DNA of 64,000 nucleotides from Bacillus sp. CH140a_4T (GCF_008923725.1 NZ_WBPF01000013.1:1-64000); one strand, 5' to 3'; positions 25,779 to 35,888 are shown, counted from the stretch's first letter. Notes: generated by a model not told the origin, from the letters alone. A program made the numbers and translations.

Positions 25779-26597
25779 CTATACGTGACTAATAAATCTT
25801 AATCCTTTACTTAAAGATGTGGGCACAACTGATGCATGATTCTCCCCTTCAGCCTCATAAAACGTAAATCTAAACTGATCGTGTTTTACTTGGAGAAGGC
25901 GCTCTGACAATTCGTTTGCCCCTACAACCATATGCTCTCGTTCTAGTGACCCAACTGTAAGGAACACTCCCGTTTCAAACTTGGCACTATTTAATTCACT
26001 TATAAGGTTCTCTTCTTTTTCAAGCACAGATTGGTTATTCCACCAAATAGATGGACTACTTATAAAATAATTTTGAAAAGCATTTACGTTTGTAAATAGT
26101 ATATGTAAAGCAAATAGACCACCTAGTGAATGCCCAAATAACGTTTGTTTTCCTTTATTAATCTCAAAATTCTTTTCAATCTGCGGCTTTAATTCTTCTT
26201 CAATAAAAGTAAAGAAATTATGTGCTCCTCCTGTTTTAGGCCACGGTTTACCGTCTGGTTTTAAAGGCGCATCTTTTGAAATTACGCTAGGCGTAAAATC
26301 ATAGCACCTTTCTTCACCTGAAAACGCCCCTTCAATTGGATAACCAATACCTACTATAATGGCTGGTGAAACACCTGTTTTTTCTGCTCTAACTGATTGT
26401 ATTTTAACCGCTTCATGGAATGTTTGAAAAAAGGCATTACCATCTAATACGTATATAACAGGATATCCTGACTCTGGTGCTGGTTGCCTCGGCTTTGAAA
26501 TATGAATTTGATATTCCTTACCTTCTAATTTCGAATACATTTTCCACTTTTCTGTATTAGATGTTATAATCTGCTGTTTTTCAATAGTAATATTCAT
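25779..26597 (-). CDS. besA: Siderophore trilactone esterase (BesA/YbbA-like)
   Basis: 272 residues, alpha/beta hydrolase of the esterase-D/Fes/IroE type. The nucleophile Ser is in LFGHSLGGLFALH, with a candidate His in EGENHASVV. It is the last gene of an iron-siderophore uptake operon, exactly as B. subtilis besA (ybbA) follows feuABC. There the enzyme hydrolyses Fe-bacillibactin in the cytoplasm to release iron. The function follows from the combination of family and context; the gene is 17 bases after the ATPase gene. Confidence 0.82.
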   Translation of the reverse strand: MNITIEKQQIITSNTEKWKMYSKLEGKEYQIHISKPRQPAPESGYPVIYVLDGNAFFQTFHEAVKIQSVRAEKTGVSPAIIVGIGYPIEGAFSGEERCYDFTPSVISKDAPLKPDGKPWPKTGGAHNFFTFIEEELKPQIEKNFEINKGKQTLFGHSLGGLFALHILFTNVNAFQNYFISSPSIWWNNQSVLEKEENLISELNSAKFETGVFLTVGSLEREHMVVGANELSERLLQVKHDQFRFTFYEAEGENHASVVPTSLSKGLRFISHV

Positions 26598-26613
26598 TTT
26601 ATATTCCCCCCTT

Positions 26614-27435
26614 TTAACTTGTTACATATATTTCTACTTTTTCTTCTTGAGATACAACGCTATCGTAGCCGAAACAAACAGGAGACCCATTATACGGATC
26701 AATCATGACACGCGCATCAATATGAAATACTTCTTTTAACACTTCATTTGTAATGATTTCTTCTGGGATACCAGTTGTAACGATCTCCCCTTCCTTCATT
26801 GCAATAATTTCATCTGAAAACCTTGCTGCATGGTTAATATCATGTAGTACCATTACGACCGTACAATTATGTTCTTTATTTAACTTCTCCACAATTTGTA
26901 ATACATCTAGTTGATGAGACATATCAAGGTATGTCGTTGGTTCATCTAGTAGTAATACTTCTGTCTCTTGTGCTAAAGCCATTGCTAACCATACCTTTTG
27001 CCTTTGACCACCTGATAAATTGGCAATTTGTCTCGTTCGAAATTCAGAAGTTTTCGTAATATCTAATGCCCAATCAATCATCTCTTTATCTTTTGAAGTT
27101 AACTTATTTACGTTATTTCGATGTGGATAGCGTCCATAAGAAATTAATTCTTCTACTTTAAGCTCTCCTGGCGCAATTGGAGTTTGCGGTAGTAAAGCTA
27201 ACTGCTTCGCAATTTCTTTCGTTGGAATTGCATTTAAATCCTGTCCTTGTAAATATACTTTACCGCTCTTTTGCTTTAAAATTCTTCCCATTGTTTTTAA
27301 CAATGTCGATTTACCGCACCCGTTTGGTCCTATAATTGTCGTTACTTTTCCTTCTTGTATTTCCACATTTAAATCGCGAAACACTGTAAGCTTTTCATAA
27401 CTCGTTTCTAAATTTTTTGCACTTAAAATACTCAC
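26614..27435 (-). CDS. Siderophore ABC transporter ATPase (YusV/FecE-type)
   Basis: 273 residues. Walker A GPNGCGKST, signature LSGGQRQKVWLAMAL, Walker B VLLLDEPTT and the switch His in VVMVLHDINHA are intact. It starts at a GTG with GAGGAGG upstream. It is located between the permease genes and the esterase. In B. subtilis FeuBC uses the distant ATPase YusV, so an ATPase inside the operon makes this transporter self-contained. Confidence 0.93.
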   Translation of the reverse strand: MSILSAKNLETSYEKLTVFRDLNVEIQEGKVTTIIGPNGCGKSTLLKTMGRILKQKSGKVYLQGQDLNAIPTKEIAKQLALLPQTPIAPGELKVEELISYGRYPHRNNVNKLTSKDKEMIDWALDITKTSEFRTRQIANLSGGQRQKVWLAMALAQETEVLLLDEPTTYLDMSHQLDVLQIVEKLNKEHNCTVVMVLHDINHAARFSDEIIAMKEGEIVTTGIPEEIITNEVLKEVFHIDARVMIDPYNGSPVCFGYDSVVSQEEKVEIYVTS

Positions 27436-27449
27436 TTTTATTCCTCCTC

Positions 27450-28472
27450 TTACGCTTTCGCCTTATAAAGTAAATATAAGAAATACGGTACACCGACAAT
27501 AGAAATGACGATTCCAACTGGTAACTCTACAGGTGTGAAGACTGTTTTTGCAATAAAGTCTGAAGCAATTACAAGGAACATTCCGATTACTCCGCACGTA
27601 GGAATGATATGCTTATGCTGAATACCAACTAGCCTTTTCGCTATATGCGGTGCCATTAGTCCAATGAAGCCTATACTTCCTGAAACAGCAACACATGCGC
27701 TCACAAGCCCGATACTACTTAGTAGTAAAATAGATTTCTCTCTTTCTACTGAAACACCTAAACTTGTAATACTCGTTTCTTCCAATTGAAATAAATCTAA
27801 TAAATAGGCTTTCTTTTGTATAAGCGGAATTAATATGATAAGCCACGGCAACATAGCAACAATATACTTCCAGTTTGCGCTATATATGCTTCCAGACACC
27901 CAAACTGCAGCCATTTCGAAATCAGTTGACTTCATTTTGAGTGATAAGTACATAGAAAATGCCCCAAATCCTGATCCAATTGCAATCCCTGTTAATAAAA
28001 GACGCTGCGAATCTAACTTACCGTTTTTCCAAGAAAACAGATAAATGATGATAGCTGCACCTAATCCGCCAACTAAACCAAACATCGGCATCATCATAAT
28101 AGAAACCCAGTCTGTGCTCTTTAATTGTCCTTGAAAGAAAAACATAAAGATGACGATTGCTGTTCCTGCCCCGGCATTTACTCCTAAAATACCTGGATCT
28201 GCCAATCCATTTCTCGTAATCCCTTGAATAACAGCACCTGCAACGCCTAGGCCTAATCCTACTAATCCAGCAATTACGATGCGCGGAAGACGAAACTCAA
28301 AAATAACTAAATCATGGTCTGGTACTGGATCTATTCTAAAGAGTGTTTTAAATACATCTTTAATCGTAATATCAAACGTACCATTCGTTAAACTAATATA
28401 AATAGCACATAGTATTAAAAATATAATAATCCCCATCGTCATTCCGAAACGTTGACTTGAACTTTTAAGCAT
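27450..28472 (-). CDS. feuC: Siderophore ABC transporter permease (FeuC-type)
   Basis: 340 residues of the FecCD family with about 9-10 membrane helices. Signatures are RLPRIVIAGLVGLGLGVAGAVIQGITRNGLADPGILGV and IGFIGLMAPHIAKRLVG with the coupling Gly motif. It forms a heterodimer with the permease encoded just upstream; the genes overlap by 8 bases. GGAGGAGAG precedes the ATG within the end of the upstream gene. Confidence 0.9.
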   Translation of the reverse strand: MLKSSSQRFGMTMGIIIFLILCAIYISLTNGTFDITIKDVFKTLFRIDPVPDHDLVIFEFRLPRIVIAGLVGLGLGVAGAVIQGITRNGLADPGILGVNAGAGTAIVIFMFFFQGQLKSTDWVSIMMMPMFGLVGGLGAAIIIYLFSWKNGKLDSQRLLLTGIAIGSGFGAFSMYLSLKMKSTDFEMAAVWVSGSIYSANWKYIVAMLPWLIILIPLIQKKAYLLDLFQLEETSITSLGVSVEREKSILLLSSIGLVSACVAVSGSIGFIGLMAPHIAKRLVGIQHKHIIPTCGVIGMFLVIASDFIAKTVFTPVELPVGIVISIVGVPYFLYLLYKAKA

Positions 28473-29481
28473 GTCTCTCTCCTCCTCTTGTACGGATTAA
28501 ATAAAGGAAGAAAGGAATTCCAATTAGGGAGGTAACGACTCCAATTGGTGTTTCAAATGGATAGTTTACAAATCTACTCAAAACGTCACATAATGCTAAG
28601 AAAACGCCACCAATAACGCCTGCACATGGCAAAATCCACTTATAATCTACCCCAATTATAAAGCGAGTAATGTGCGGAATAATTAAACCTACAAAACCTA
28701 CTTTCCCGACTAAAGCAACTGCTGTCCCTGTTAAGAAAATAACTGATAAAATTGCCATCGCTTTAACTAGTTTTGTACGTTGCCCTAAATTAATAGAAAC
28801 TTCTTCGCCTAAAGAAAGAATCGTAATAGATTTTGATATTAACAGTGCTAAAATTATTCCAATTATCCCAAACGGTATCGTAATTTTAATGATATTAGGG
28901 TCCACTTGGTCTAACTTTGCATTAAACCAAAAACTAACATTTTGAGAAATTTGAAAATATGAAGCCATCGCGGCCGATACACTGCTTAAAAATGTTCCGA
29001 TAACTGTTCCGATAATCGCTAACCTAACTGGCGATAAGCCATTTTGAAGGAGCGAACCAAAACCAAACACGATACCGGCTCCTAGTGCAGAACCAAGCAT
29101 TGAACATATAACCATACCAATCGATGACATTCCCGGAAGAAAAATCATACAAAGTGTAATAACAAAGGCTGCCCCATCCGTCACACCCATAATAGAAGGG
29201 GATGCAAGATAGTTTCTTGTCATCCCCTGCATAAGTGCTCCTGATATGGCTAGAAATGCTCCGACTAAAAGAGCTGCAACTACCCTTGGTAAACGTGAAG
29301 TAATAATAATATTATGATTTACATCGCTTGAATCAAAATGAAATAATGCGTTCCACACTGTTTCAGCATCAATACTTTTGGCCCCATACAAAATAGAAAG
29401 TATAACTGTAAATAAGATGAGTATGGGTGCTATACATAATATAGTCACTGGTACTGCATTTGTTTTCTGCATATCATTCAA
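28465..29481 (-). CDS. feuB: Siderophore ABC transporter permease (FeuB-type)
   Basis: 338 residues, FecCD family. It shows SRLPRVVAALLVGAFLAISGALMQGMTRNYLASPSIMGV and VGFVGLIIPHITRFIIG. The start is uncertain: TTG at 29481 or ATG at 29472, both near AAGGTG. It follows the substrate-binding lipoprotein gene by 18 bases. Confidence 0.9.
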   Translation of the reverse strand: MNDMQKTNAVPVTILCIAPILILFTVILSILYGAKSIDAETVWNALFHFDSSDVNHNIIITSRLPRVVAALLVGAFLAISGALMQGMTRNYLASPSIMGVTDGAAFVITLCMIFLPGMSSIGMVICSMLGSALGAGIVFGFGSLLQNGLSPVRLAIIGTVIGTFLSSVSAAMASYFQISQNVSFWFNAKLDQVDPNIIKITIPFGIIGIILALLISKSITILSLGEEVSINLGQRTKLVKAMAILSVIFLTGTAVALVGKVGFVGLIIPHITRFIIGVDYKWILPCAGVIGGVFLALCDVLSRFVNYPFETPIGVVTSLIGIPFFLYLIRTRGGERHA

Positions 29482-29499
29482 CGCACCTTACTTATTGTA

Positions 29500-30465
29500 T
29501 TATTTAGATAAATTTTTCACTGCTTCTTTTAAGAATGCTGTTTTACTCCAAGCTGTACCACCTTGTGCCATTGGGTCTACAACGTTTACAAATACTTTCT
29601 TTTCTTTCGCAGCATTCATACTTTGCCAAATTGGATTTTTTTCAATTTCTTCTAGCACTTTCGGGTTTTTATTTTCAGTTGTCTCATATTGTAAGAAAAT
29701 ATAATCTGGGTTAAGCTCAGCAAGTTTTTCAAATGAAATTTTCTCTTGTGCTTTTACAGTTTTAAGTTGCTCTGGAGCAGTTAATCCAAGATCTTTATAA
29801 ATTACAGGATTGAAGTATACTCCTTCTGGATATAGGAATAATTCGTTTGCTCTAAGTCTGATTACAAGAACTTTTTTGTCTTTTAACTTATCCCCTAGTT
29901 TTGCTTTTGCTTTTTCAGCATCTGCATTGTAATCTTTAATAATTTTTTCTGCTTTATCTTTTTTACCAGTTAATTCTCCCATTAACTTTAAGTTATCTTC
30001 CCAATTTGTTGAAACGTGTGATACCGGGAATGTAGGAGCTACTTTTGTAAACTTTTCAGCTGTTTCTGCTGGGAATTTCGTACTTGATGTAATAACATCT
30101 GGTTTTAATTGAAGTAATGTTTCAAAATTCGGCTCCATTTTCTCACCAACAGATTTTGCACCTTCTAAATCTTTTTCAAGATACTTTGGTAATTTACCCC
30201 CAACAGTAATGGCACCTACTGGTTTAATTCCAAGTACTGCCGCATCTTCCATTGACTCTAAACTAGCTGTTGCAATTTTATCTACTTTTGCTGGTACTGT
30301 ATATTCTTTACCTAAATATGTAATTTTTCGTTTTTCGTCTTTTTTCGTTTCCGTAGCTTTTGTCTGTTGCTTTTGCTCTCCTGAAGTCTTATCCGCACTA
30401 TTACATGCTGCTAATCCTACACTTAAAACTGTAACCATCCCTAATGTAAATAACTTCTTATTCAT
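29500..30465 (-). CDS. feuA: Siderophore-binding lipoprotein FeuA
   Basis: 321 residues. The lipoprotein signal ends in LAACNSAD. It is a class III periplasmic-binding fold and closely follows B. subtilis FeuA in conserved stretches such as ESMEDA, GEKMEPN, STKFP, PVSH and DPMAQGGTAWSK. FeuA binds Fe-bacillibactin and Fe-enterobactin at the cell surface. First gene of the operon, with GGAGATATA upstream, a Fur box and a promoter about 190 bases before the start. Confidence 0.92.
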   Translation of the reverse strand: MNKKLFTLGMVTVLSVGLAACNSADKTSGEQKQQTKATETKKDEKRKITYLGKEYTVPAKVDKIATASLESMEDAAVLGIKPVGAITVGGKLPKYLEKDLEGAKSVGEKMEPNFETLLQLKPDVITSSTKFPAETAEKFTKVAPTFPVSHVSTNWEDNLKLMGELTGKKDKAEKIIKDYNADAEKAKAKLGDKLKDKKVLVIRLRANELFLYPEGVYFNPVIYKDLGLTAPEQLKTVKAQEKISFEKLAELNPDYIFLQYETTENKNPKVLEEIEKNPIWQSMNAAKEKKVFVNVVDPMAQGGTAWSKTAFLKEAVKNLSK

Positions 30466-30639
30466 CTTTATATATCTCCTCTCGAATTTTCAAACAATAT
30501 TCTTAATAAAATTTAACTATATGAAAATTGTCTTACATATATATTTCATTAGATTAATAATTCTATCCAGAACTCATTCTCGTTCACTTCCCCTAAGCTA
30601 TAATTCTTTTACACCTCATCCATTGATAACCTCTTTCAC

Positions 30640-30689
30640 TGATAATGATTATCGTTACTAAGTATATATTTAATATGCAATTATTTCAA
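30640..30689 (-). promoter_or_regulatory. Fur-controlled promoter of the feu operon
   Basis: On the minus strand TTGAAA (30684-30689) and TATACT (30661-30666) have a 17-base spacer. Immediately downstream, at 30640-30657, lies a Fur box whose core is TGATAATGATTATCG on the plus strand, 14 of 15 positions of the 7-1-7 consensus. It covers the predicted transcription start, ideal for repression by Fe-Fur. Confidence 0.85.
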
Positions 30690-30720
30690 GAAAGATTTGA
30701 AAAATTTTAACAAACTGAGA

Positions 30721-30764
30721 AAAAAAGAAGTATCCGCCCATTTCCAGGAATATACTTCTTTTTT
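30721..30764 (-). terminator. Terminator of exoA
   Basis: AAAAAAGAAGTAT/ATACTTCTTTTTT stem with an inner CC/GG pairing; overlaps the stop of exoA. Confidence 0.82.
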
Positions 30765-31521
30765 AGGAATTTATATGTAATTCAACTGGGCAATGATCTG
30801 ATCCCATCACTTCACTATTAATTTTCGCCTCTGTTATCTTGTCTTTCATTCTTTCGGAAACAACAAAATAATCTAAACGCCATCCAATATTTTTCGCTCT
30901 CGCTCCCATACGATACGACCACCATGAGTATGCACCTTCCTGATCAGGATAAAGATAACGATATGTATCAATAAACCCTTCTTCTAAAATACGTGTAAAT
31001 TTCTCTCGTTCCTCATCAGAGAATCCAGGGTTTTTACGATTACTTTTTGGATTTTTCAAATCGATTTCTTTATGAGCAACGTTTAAATCACCGCAAAAAA
31101 CAACTGGTTTCTTCTCATCTAACCGCTTAATATACGCCCGGAAATCGTCTTCCCATTTCATTCTGTAATCTAAACGCTCTAATCCTCGTTTTGAATTCGG
31201 TGTATATAACGTTATCATGTAAAAATCTTCGAACTCTAAAGTAATAACTCGTCCTTCTTGATCATGCTCTTCAATGTCTAAACCGTATGTAACAGAAAGC
31301 GGTTCTTTTTTCGTGAAAATAGCCGTTCCGGAATAGCCTTTTTTCACGGCATAATTCCAGTATGTATAATATCTCTCTAAGTTTAAATCAATTTGTCCAT
31401 CTTGTAATTTAATCTCTTGTAAACAAAATATATCAGCATTTGATTCCTCGAGATATTCTAAAAATCCACCTTTCGCGATAACTGCACGTAAACCATTTAC
31501 ATTCCATGAAATTAACTTCAT
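30763..31521 (-). CDS. exoA: Exodeoxyribonuclease III / AP endonuclease
   Basis: 252 residues of the ExoIII/APE1 family. It has [21 protein letters not shown] (metal Glu), [14 protein letters not shown] and the catalytic GSDHCPVEL, plus YSWWSYR. It cuts at abasic sites in base excision repair. The divergent ada-alkA operon beside it creates or signals such sites, so the neighbourhood makes functional sense. GAGGGCTATAA precedes the ATG. Confidence 0.94.
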   Translation of the reverse strand: MKLISWNVNGLRAVIAKGGFLEYLEESNADIFCLQEIKLQDGQIDLNLERYYTYWNYAVKKGYSGTAIFTKKEPLSVTYGLDIEEHDQEGRVITLEFEDFYMITLYTPNSKRGLERLDYRMKWEDDFRAYIKRLDEKKPVVFCGDLNVAHKEIDLKNPKSNRKNPGFSDEEREKFTRILEEGFIDTYRYLYPDQEGAYSWWSYRMGARAKNIGWRLDYFVVSERMKDKITEAKINSEVMGSDHCPVELHINS

Positions 31522-31675
31522 TTATAGCCCTCCTCTTGATGTTTATTTCCAAATTTCATGCTATCACAAAATAGAAAAACAATCATATTTTCACCTTTGT
31601 AATCTTGCTCTTACATTTGTGAATACATACATACGCACTTTATTCAGGTTATACTAATTTCAGAGGTGATGTTCT

Positions 31676-32272
31676 TTGCACAATGAAGGAATTACATTAA
31701 CAAATGAGCATTGGCAAGCAATTATTCAGAATGATTCTTCCTATGATAGCAAATTCTTTTATGCCGTGAAATCAACCGGAATCTTTTGTAGACCGTCATG
31801 CAAATCAAGAATACCGAATAGAAACAATGTACGAATTTTTCATCATGCAGAGCAAGCATTAAGTGAAAACTTTCGCCCGTGCAAACGTTGTAAGCCAAAT
31901 GGACTAACTTTACCTAATGAAGAATGGGTAGAACAAATTAAAGATTATATAGAAAAGCACTTTAACGAATTATTAACTCTCGACATACTTGCGGAAATGT
32001 GCCATGGTAGCCCCTTTCATTTACAACGCACTTTCAAAAAAATGACAGGAATAAGTCCAATAGAATATATACAACAGTTTAGGATTGTTAAAGCGGCAGA
32101 ACACCTTTTACAAACAAATCAATCCATTAAAGAAATTAGTACTGCTGTCGGGATAGAAAACCCCGAGTATTTTGCAACTTTATTTAAAAAGAAAACCGGC
32201 TTTACTCCTACTGAGTATCGAAAAAAGAACGAAATGAAAGAGGGATACAATAATGAATTCCTACAAAAATAA
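31676..32272 (+). CDS. adaA: AdaA: methylphosphotriester-DNA methyltransferase / AraC-type activator
   Basis: 198 residues. The N-terminal Ada zinc domain has the methyl-accepting Cys and zinc ligands (FCRPSCKSR and FRPCKRCKP). The C-terminal AraC-type domain has two helix-turn-helix units (LAEMCHGSPFHLQRTFKKMTG and ISTAVGIENPEYFATLFKKKTG). The start is a TTG with GAGGTG upstream. Methylation of the Cys by DNA phosphotriesters turns it into an activator of the adaptive response. It leads the adaA-adaB-alkA operon. Confidence 0.94.
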   Translation: MHNEGITLTNEHWQAIIQNDSSYDSKFFYAVKSTGIFCRPSCKSRIPNRNNVRIFHHAEQALSENFRPCKRCKPNGLTLPNEEWVEQIKDYIEKHFNELLTLDILAEMCHGSPFHLQRTFKKMTGISPIEYIQQFRIVKAAEHLLQTNQSIKEISTAVGIENPEYFATLFKKKTGFTPTEYRKKNEMKEGYNNEFLQK

Positions 32273-32783
32273 TTATATATATTGGACGCTACTTACACAT
32301 GAAAATTGGCAGTTTCATATTGCTGCAACTGAAAATGGACTATGTTTCATTGGATCTCAAGGTGAAAACATTGAAGAACTAAATATATGGGCTAGAAAAA
32401 AATTGCCACAACATATATTGACCTGTAATCCCGATTATCTACAAACATATACGAAAGAAATTATTGAGTATTTAGAAAGTAGGCGAGAAACTTTTACATT
32501 CCCTATCGATGCTTACGGAACTATATTTCAATTATCTGTTTGGAATACGGTACGTGAAATTCCTTATGGAAAGACATATTCTTATTCAGAAATTGCCGAA
32601 ACAATACAAAAACCTACTGCGGTACGTGCTGTTGCTACCGCTATTGCTGCCAACCCTCTTCTCATTACAATTCCTTGTCATCGTGTTATTGGAAAGAATG
32701 GGAAACTAACTGGTTTTAGAGGTGGATTAGAAATGAAAAAAGAGTTGCTTACATTAGAAAAGTCGCAGGTAGAATGCATATGA
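32253..32783 (+). CDS. adaB: O6-methylguanine-DNA methyltransferase AdaB
   Basis: 176 residues. The suicide Cys is in ITIPCHRVIGKNGKLTGFRGG, with the DNA-binding RAVATAIAANP just before. It removes O6-alkyl groups from guanine. The gene overlaps adaA by 20 bases and has AGAGGG 8 bases before the ATG. Confidence 0.94.
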   Translation: MNSYKNNYIYWTLLTHENWQFHIAATENGLCFIGSQGENIEELNIWARKKLPQHILTCNPDYLQTYTKEIIEYLESRRETFTFPIDAYGTIFQLSVWNTVREIPYGKTYSYSEIAETIQKPTAVRAVATAIAANPLLITIPCHRVIGKNGKLTGFRGGLEMKKELLTLEKSQVECI

Positions 32784-33691
32784 CAGCAGAATATACTAGC
32801 ACATTAACTTTAGCAGTTCCAACAGAATTTATTTTCCAAGAGAATTTACGCTATCTATCACGTTCTAACAATGAATGTATGTTCCACATTGAAGATAACA
32901 AAATTTATAAAGTTATCCCTGTTAAGGGCGTAAATCCTTTAGTTGAAATTAGTATGAATACGGATGGATATATTCAAATACGTTTTTTAGAAGAATTATA
33001 TACATCTGAAGAGTCGATACACGAAGCTGTAGCTAACTATGTGAAAGAGTGGTTTGATTTAACTACTGATTTAGCTCCCTTTTATACATTAGCTAAACAT
33101 GATGTACTTCTTCAAAGGCCAATTGAACAATATTATGGGCTTCGTACTTTAGGTATTCCAGACTTATTTGAGGCACTTTCCTGGGGAATTATCGGTCAGC
33201 AAATTAATCTCACATATGCTTATACGCTAAAAAGACGATTAGTCGAACACTTTGGAAGTTATGTAGAGTGGAACGATAGAAAACATTGGATATTCCCTTC
33301 TCCTGAAACAATTGCACATTTACACGTAGACGATCTCAAAAAATTAAAAATGACGACTAGAAAATGTGAATATTTAATCGGTATTGCAAAGCTTATTACA
33401 GAAGGAAAACTATCAAAAGAATCTTTACTGCAAATACAAGATGTGAAACAAGCTGAAAAACAATTAACCGCTATACATGGTATAGGACCGTGGACTGCCA
33501 ACTATGTTTTAATGCGCTGTTTACGCTTTCCTTCCGCCTTTCCAATTGACGATGTTGGCTTGCACAATGCAATTAAATATATAACAGGTTCCGAAAGTAA
33601 ACCGACTAAACAGGAAATAAAAGATTTTGCGGCAAATTGGATTAACTGGGAGTCTTACGCAACTTTTTATTTGTGGCGAGTATTATATTAA
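32780..33691 (+). CDS. alkA: DNA-3-methyladenine glycosylase II
   Basis: 303 residues. The helix-hairpin-helix AIHGIGPWTANYVLMRCL and the catalytic Asp in AFPIDDVGLHNAI identify AlkA. The start at 32780 gives an ATGA overlap with the adaB stop; an ATG six bases earlier has too short a spacing to AGG. Excises 3-methyladenine and related bases, leaving abasic sites for ExoA. Third gene of the alkylation response operon. Confidence 0.92.
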   Translation: MTAEYTSTLTLAVPTEFIFQENLRYLSRSNNECMFHIEDNKIYKVIPVKGVNPLVEISMNTDGYIQIRFLEELYTSEESIHEAVANYVKEWFDLTTDLAPFYTLAKHDVLLQRPIEQYYGLRTLGIPDLFEALSWGIIGQQINLTYAYTLKRRLVEHFGSYVEWNDRKHWIFPSPETIAHLHVDDLKKLKMTTRKCEYLIGIAKLITEGKLSKESLLQIQDVKQAEKQLTAIHGIGPWTANYVLMRCLRFPSAFPIDDVGLHNAIKYITGSESKPTKQEIKDFAANWINWESYATFYLWRVLY

Positions 33692-33730
33692 AAAACCAAG
33701 TAGCACGTTTGCACTACTTGGTTCTTTTTT
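33690..33730. terminator. Bidirectional terminator between alkA and pepT
   Basis: Stem AACCAAGTAG/CTACTTGGTT flanked by A and T runs. Confidence 0.85.
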
Positions 33731-34961
33731 AAGCTTGTTCTTCGAATCGTCTTGCAATCTCTATAATAACTTGAACAGCTTTCTCCATAACATCTACCGA
33801 AACATACTCAAATTTACCGTGATAGTTTTCACCACCTGTGAAAATATTCGGCGTTGGTAATCCCATATACGATAATTGTGACCCATCTGTTCCACCACGA
33901 ATCGGATGAATGTTTGGTTCGATATTTAAGCTTTTCATAGCTTCATATGCAATATCAACAATTTCTCTCACTGGTTCGATTTTTTCAAGCATGTTGTAGT
34001 ATTGATCATTCATTTCTAAAACGACTGCATCTTGTCCATACTTCTCTTGCATTTGCTTCACAATATTTTCAACGTTATGTTTACGCGCTTCAAAATTTTC
34101 ACGATCAAAATCTCGAATAATATAATATGCTTTATTTTGCTCAACATCACCATTTAAAGAAAGTAAATGATAGAATCCTTCATAACCCTCTGTATATTCT
34201 GGTGCCTCTTCCACCGGTAAATAGCTATTAAACTCCATCGCAAGTTTAGTTGCGTTACGCATTTTATTTTTCGCTGTTCCAGGATGTGTATTCGTTCCAT
34301 TAAACGTTAACTTAGCGCCTGCAGCATTAAAGCTTTCATACTCTAAACCACCTAATGGACCTCCATCCATCGTATAAGCACATGATGCACCAAATGCTTC
34401 TACATCAAAATGCGCTGGCCCACGGCCAATTTCTTCATCCGGCGTAAATGCCACTCTAATTTTCCCATGCTTAATTTGCGGATTATGTATTAAATAGTTC
34501 ATTGCCACCATAATTTCTGTAAGACCAGCCTTATCATCTGCTCCTAGAAGTGTCGTACCATCCGTTGTAATAATGGTATGCCCTTTATATGATGGTAACT
34601 CTGGGAACTGTTCTGGCGTTAACACAACATTTAGCTCCTCATTTAACGTAATTGCATTGCCATCAAAATTTTCATGAATTTGTGGTTTTACGTTTTTCCC
34701 TGTAAAATCTGTTGCCGTATCTAAATGTGCTAAAAAGCCAATTACAGGAACATCCTTATCTGTATTAGCAGGAAGTGTTGCCATTACATAACCGTTATCA
34801 TCCATCGTCACTTCTGTTAACCCAATTTCTTTTAGCTCTTCCACTAATAACTTACCAAACTCAATTTGTCCAGGTGTTGTTGGTACTGTATGACTTTCTT
34901 CATTTGATTGTGTATCAATCTTTACATATCTCGTAAATCTTTCAATAAGTTCTTGTTTCAA
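33729..34961 (-). CDS. pepT: Peptidase T (tripeptidase)
   Basis: 410 residues, M20B family. Zinc ligands and catalytic residues are in [34 protein letters not shown] and the C-terminal [12 protein letters not shown]. It starts with a TTG preceded by GGGAG. Releases the N-terminal residue from tripeptides in the cytoplasm. Single-gene unit. Confidence 0.95.
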   Translation of the reverse strand: MKQELIERFTRYVKIDTQSNEESHTVPTTPGQIEFGKLLVEELKEIGLTEVTMDDNGYVMATLPANTDKDVPVIGFLAHLDTATDFTGKNVKPQIHENFDGNAITLNEELNVVLTPEQFPELPSYKGHTIITTDGTTLLGADDKAGLTEIMVAMNYLIHNPQIKHGKIRVAFTPDEEIGRGPAHFDVEAFGASCAYTMDGGPLGGLEYESFNAAGAKLTFNGTNTHPGTAKNKMRNATKLAMEFNSYLPVEEAPEYTEGYEGFYHLLSLNGDVEQNKAYYIIRDFDRENFEARKHNVENIVKQMQEKYGQDAVVLEMNDQYYNMLEKIEPVREIVDIAYEAMKSLNIEPNIHPIRGGTDGSQLSYMGLPTPNIFTGGENYHGKFEYVSVDVMEKAVQVIIEIARRFEEQA

Positions 34962-35154
34962 ACTCGTTCACTCCCTTTTACGTTTCTCTTTCTATTATAA
35001 TCCTTAAAACGAAATATTTTAACTTTTTTGACTGCGAATATATATTTCATTTGTATTTTAGAAATTATAAATAACAGCTAAAAAGTCGTAATATTTGTAC
35101 ATTAAGACTCTTACATGTAATATACATAATTATAAAATATGGGAGGTATTAAAG

Positions 35155-35799
35155 ATGAGGCTAACTCTCTTTCGCTATTTTCTTTTTTTCTTAGGATTAA
35201 TTTTTTTCGGCCTTGGAAATGCTCTTGCAGTCAAAGTTAAATTTCTCGGTTTACATCCTTGGGAAGTTTTAAACATGGCTCTCTACCAACGGTTTGGATG
35301 GACCATTGGTACGTGGAGTGTCATATGTGGATTATGTCTCGTTCTCATTTCTTTACTAGTAGATCGAAAATATATAAATGTGGGTACATTTTTAAACGCA
35401 CTACTTATCGGTCCCATTATGGACTTTTTCTTACAATCAAATATCCTTCCAAATGCTAGTGATTATTTATGGATAAACTTACTCATTTTATTTGCTGGTA
35501 TTGCAATTACAGGTATTGGGGGAGGAATGTACGTTGCGGCTGGGATTGGTGCTGGACCTCGCGATGGATTCATGCTTACTATTTCCGACAAAACAGGACT
35601 GTCTATTAGCCGTGCTAGAATTATAGTAGAATGTGTTGTACTAGTTATTGGATTTATACTAGGAGGTCCTGTTTTCATCGTAACTTTTCTGTACACCTTT
35701 ATTCAAAGTCCAATCTTTCAGCAATCATTTAAGATGTTTCAAACACTTTTACATACTTTACATAGCAAAAACAAAGAGCAAATTAATGAAAATTTATAA
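35155..35799 (+). CDS. YczE/YyaS-family membrane protein
   Basis: 214 residues, matching B. subtilis YczE in length (about 215) and in the GLIFFGLGNALAVKVKFLGLHPWEVL start. Five to six membrane helices are visible, with the conserved GAGPRDGFMLTISDKTGLSI loop. GGGAGG lies 8 bases before the ATG at 35155. In B. subtilis YczE affects lipopeptide production by an unclear mechanism; here no peptide synthetase is near. Confidence 0.85.
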   Translation: MRLTLFRYFLFFLGLIFFGLGNALAVKVKFLGLHPWEVLNMALYQRFGWTIGTWSVICGLCLVLISLLVDRKYINVGTFLNALLIGPIMDFFLQSNILPNASDYLWINLLILFAGIAITGIGGGMYVAAGIGAGPRDGFMLTISDKTGLSISRARIIVECVVLVIGFILGGPVFIVTFLYTFIQSPIFQQSFKMFQTLLHTLHSKNKEQINENL

Positions 35800-35823
35800 A
35801 ACATCACTTAATACAAATAAATT

Positions 35824-35864
35824 CACCCTATTTACGATTCTCACCGCAAATAGGGTGTTTTTTT
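35824..35864 (+). terminator. Terminator of the YczE-type gene
   Basis: CACCCTATTT/AAATAGGGTG stem followed by seven T. Confidence 0.85.
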
Positions 35865-35888
35865 CATCTCACAATTTAAGAATATATA

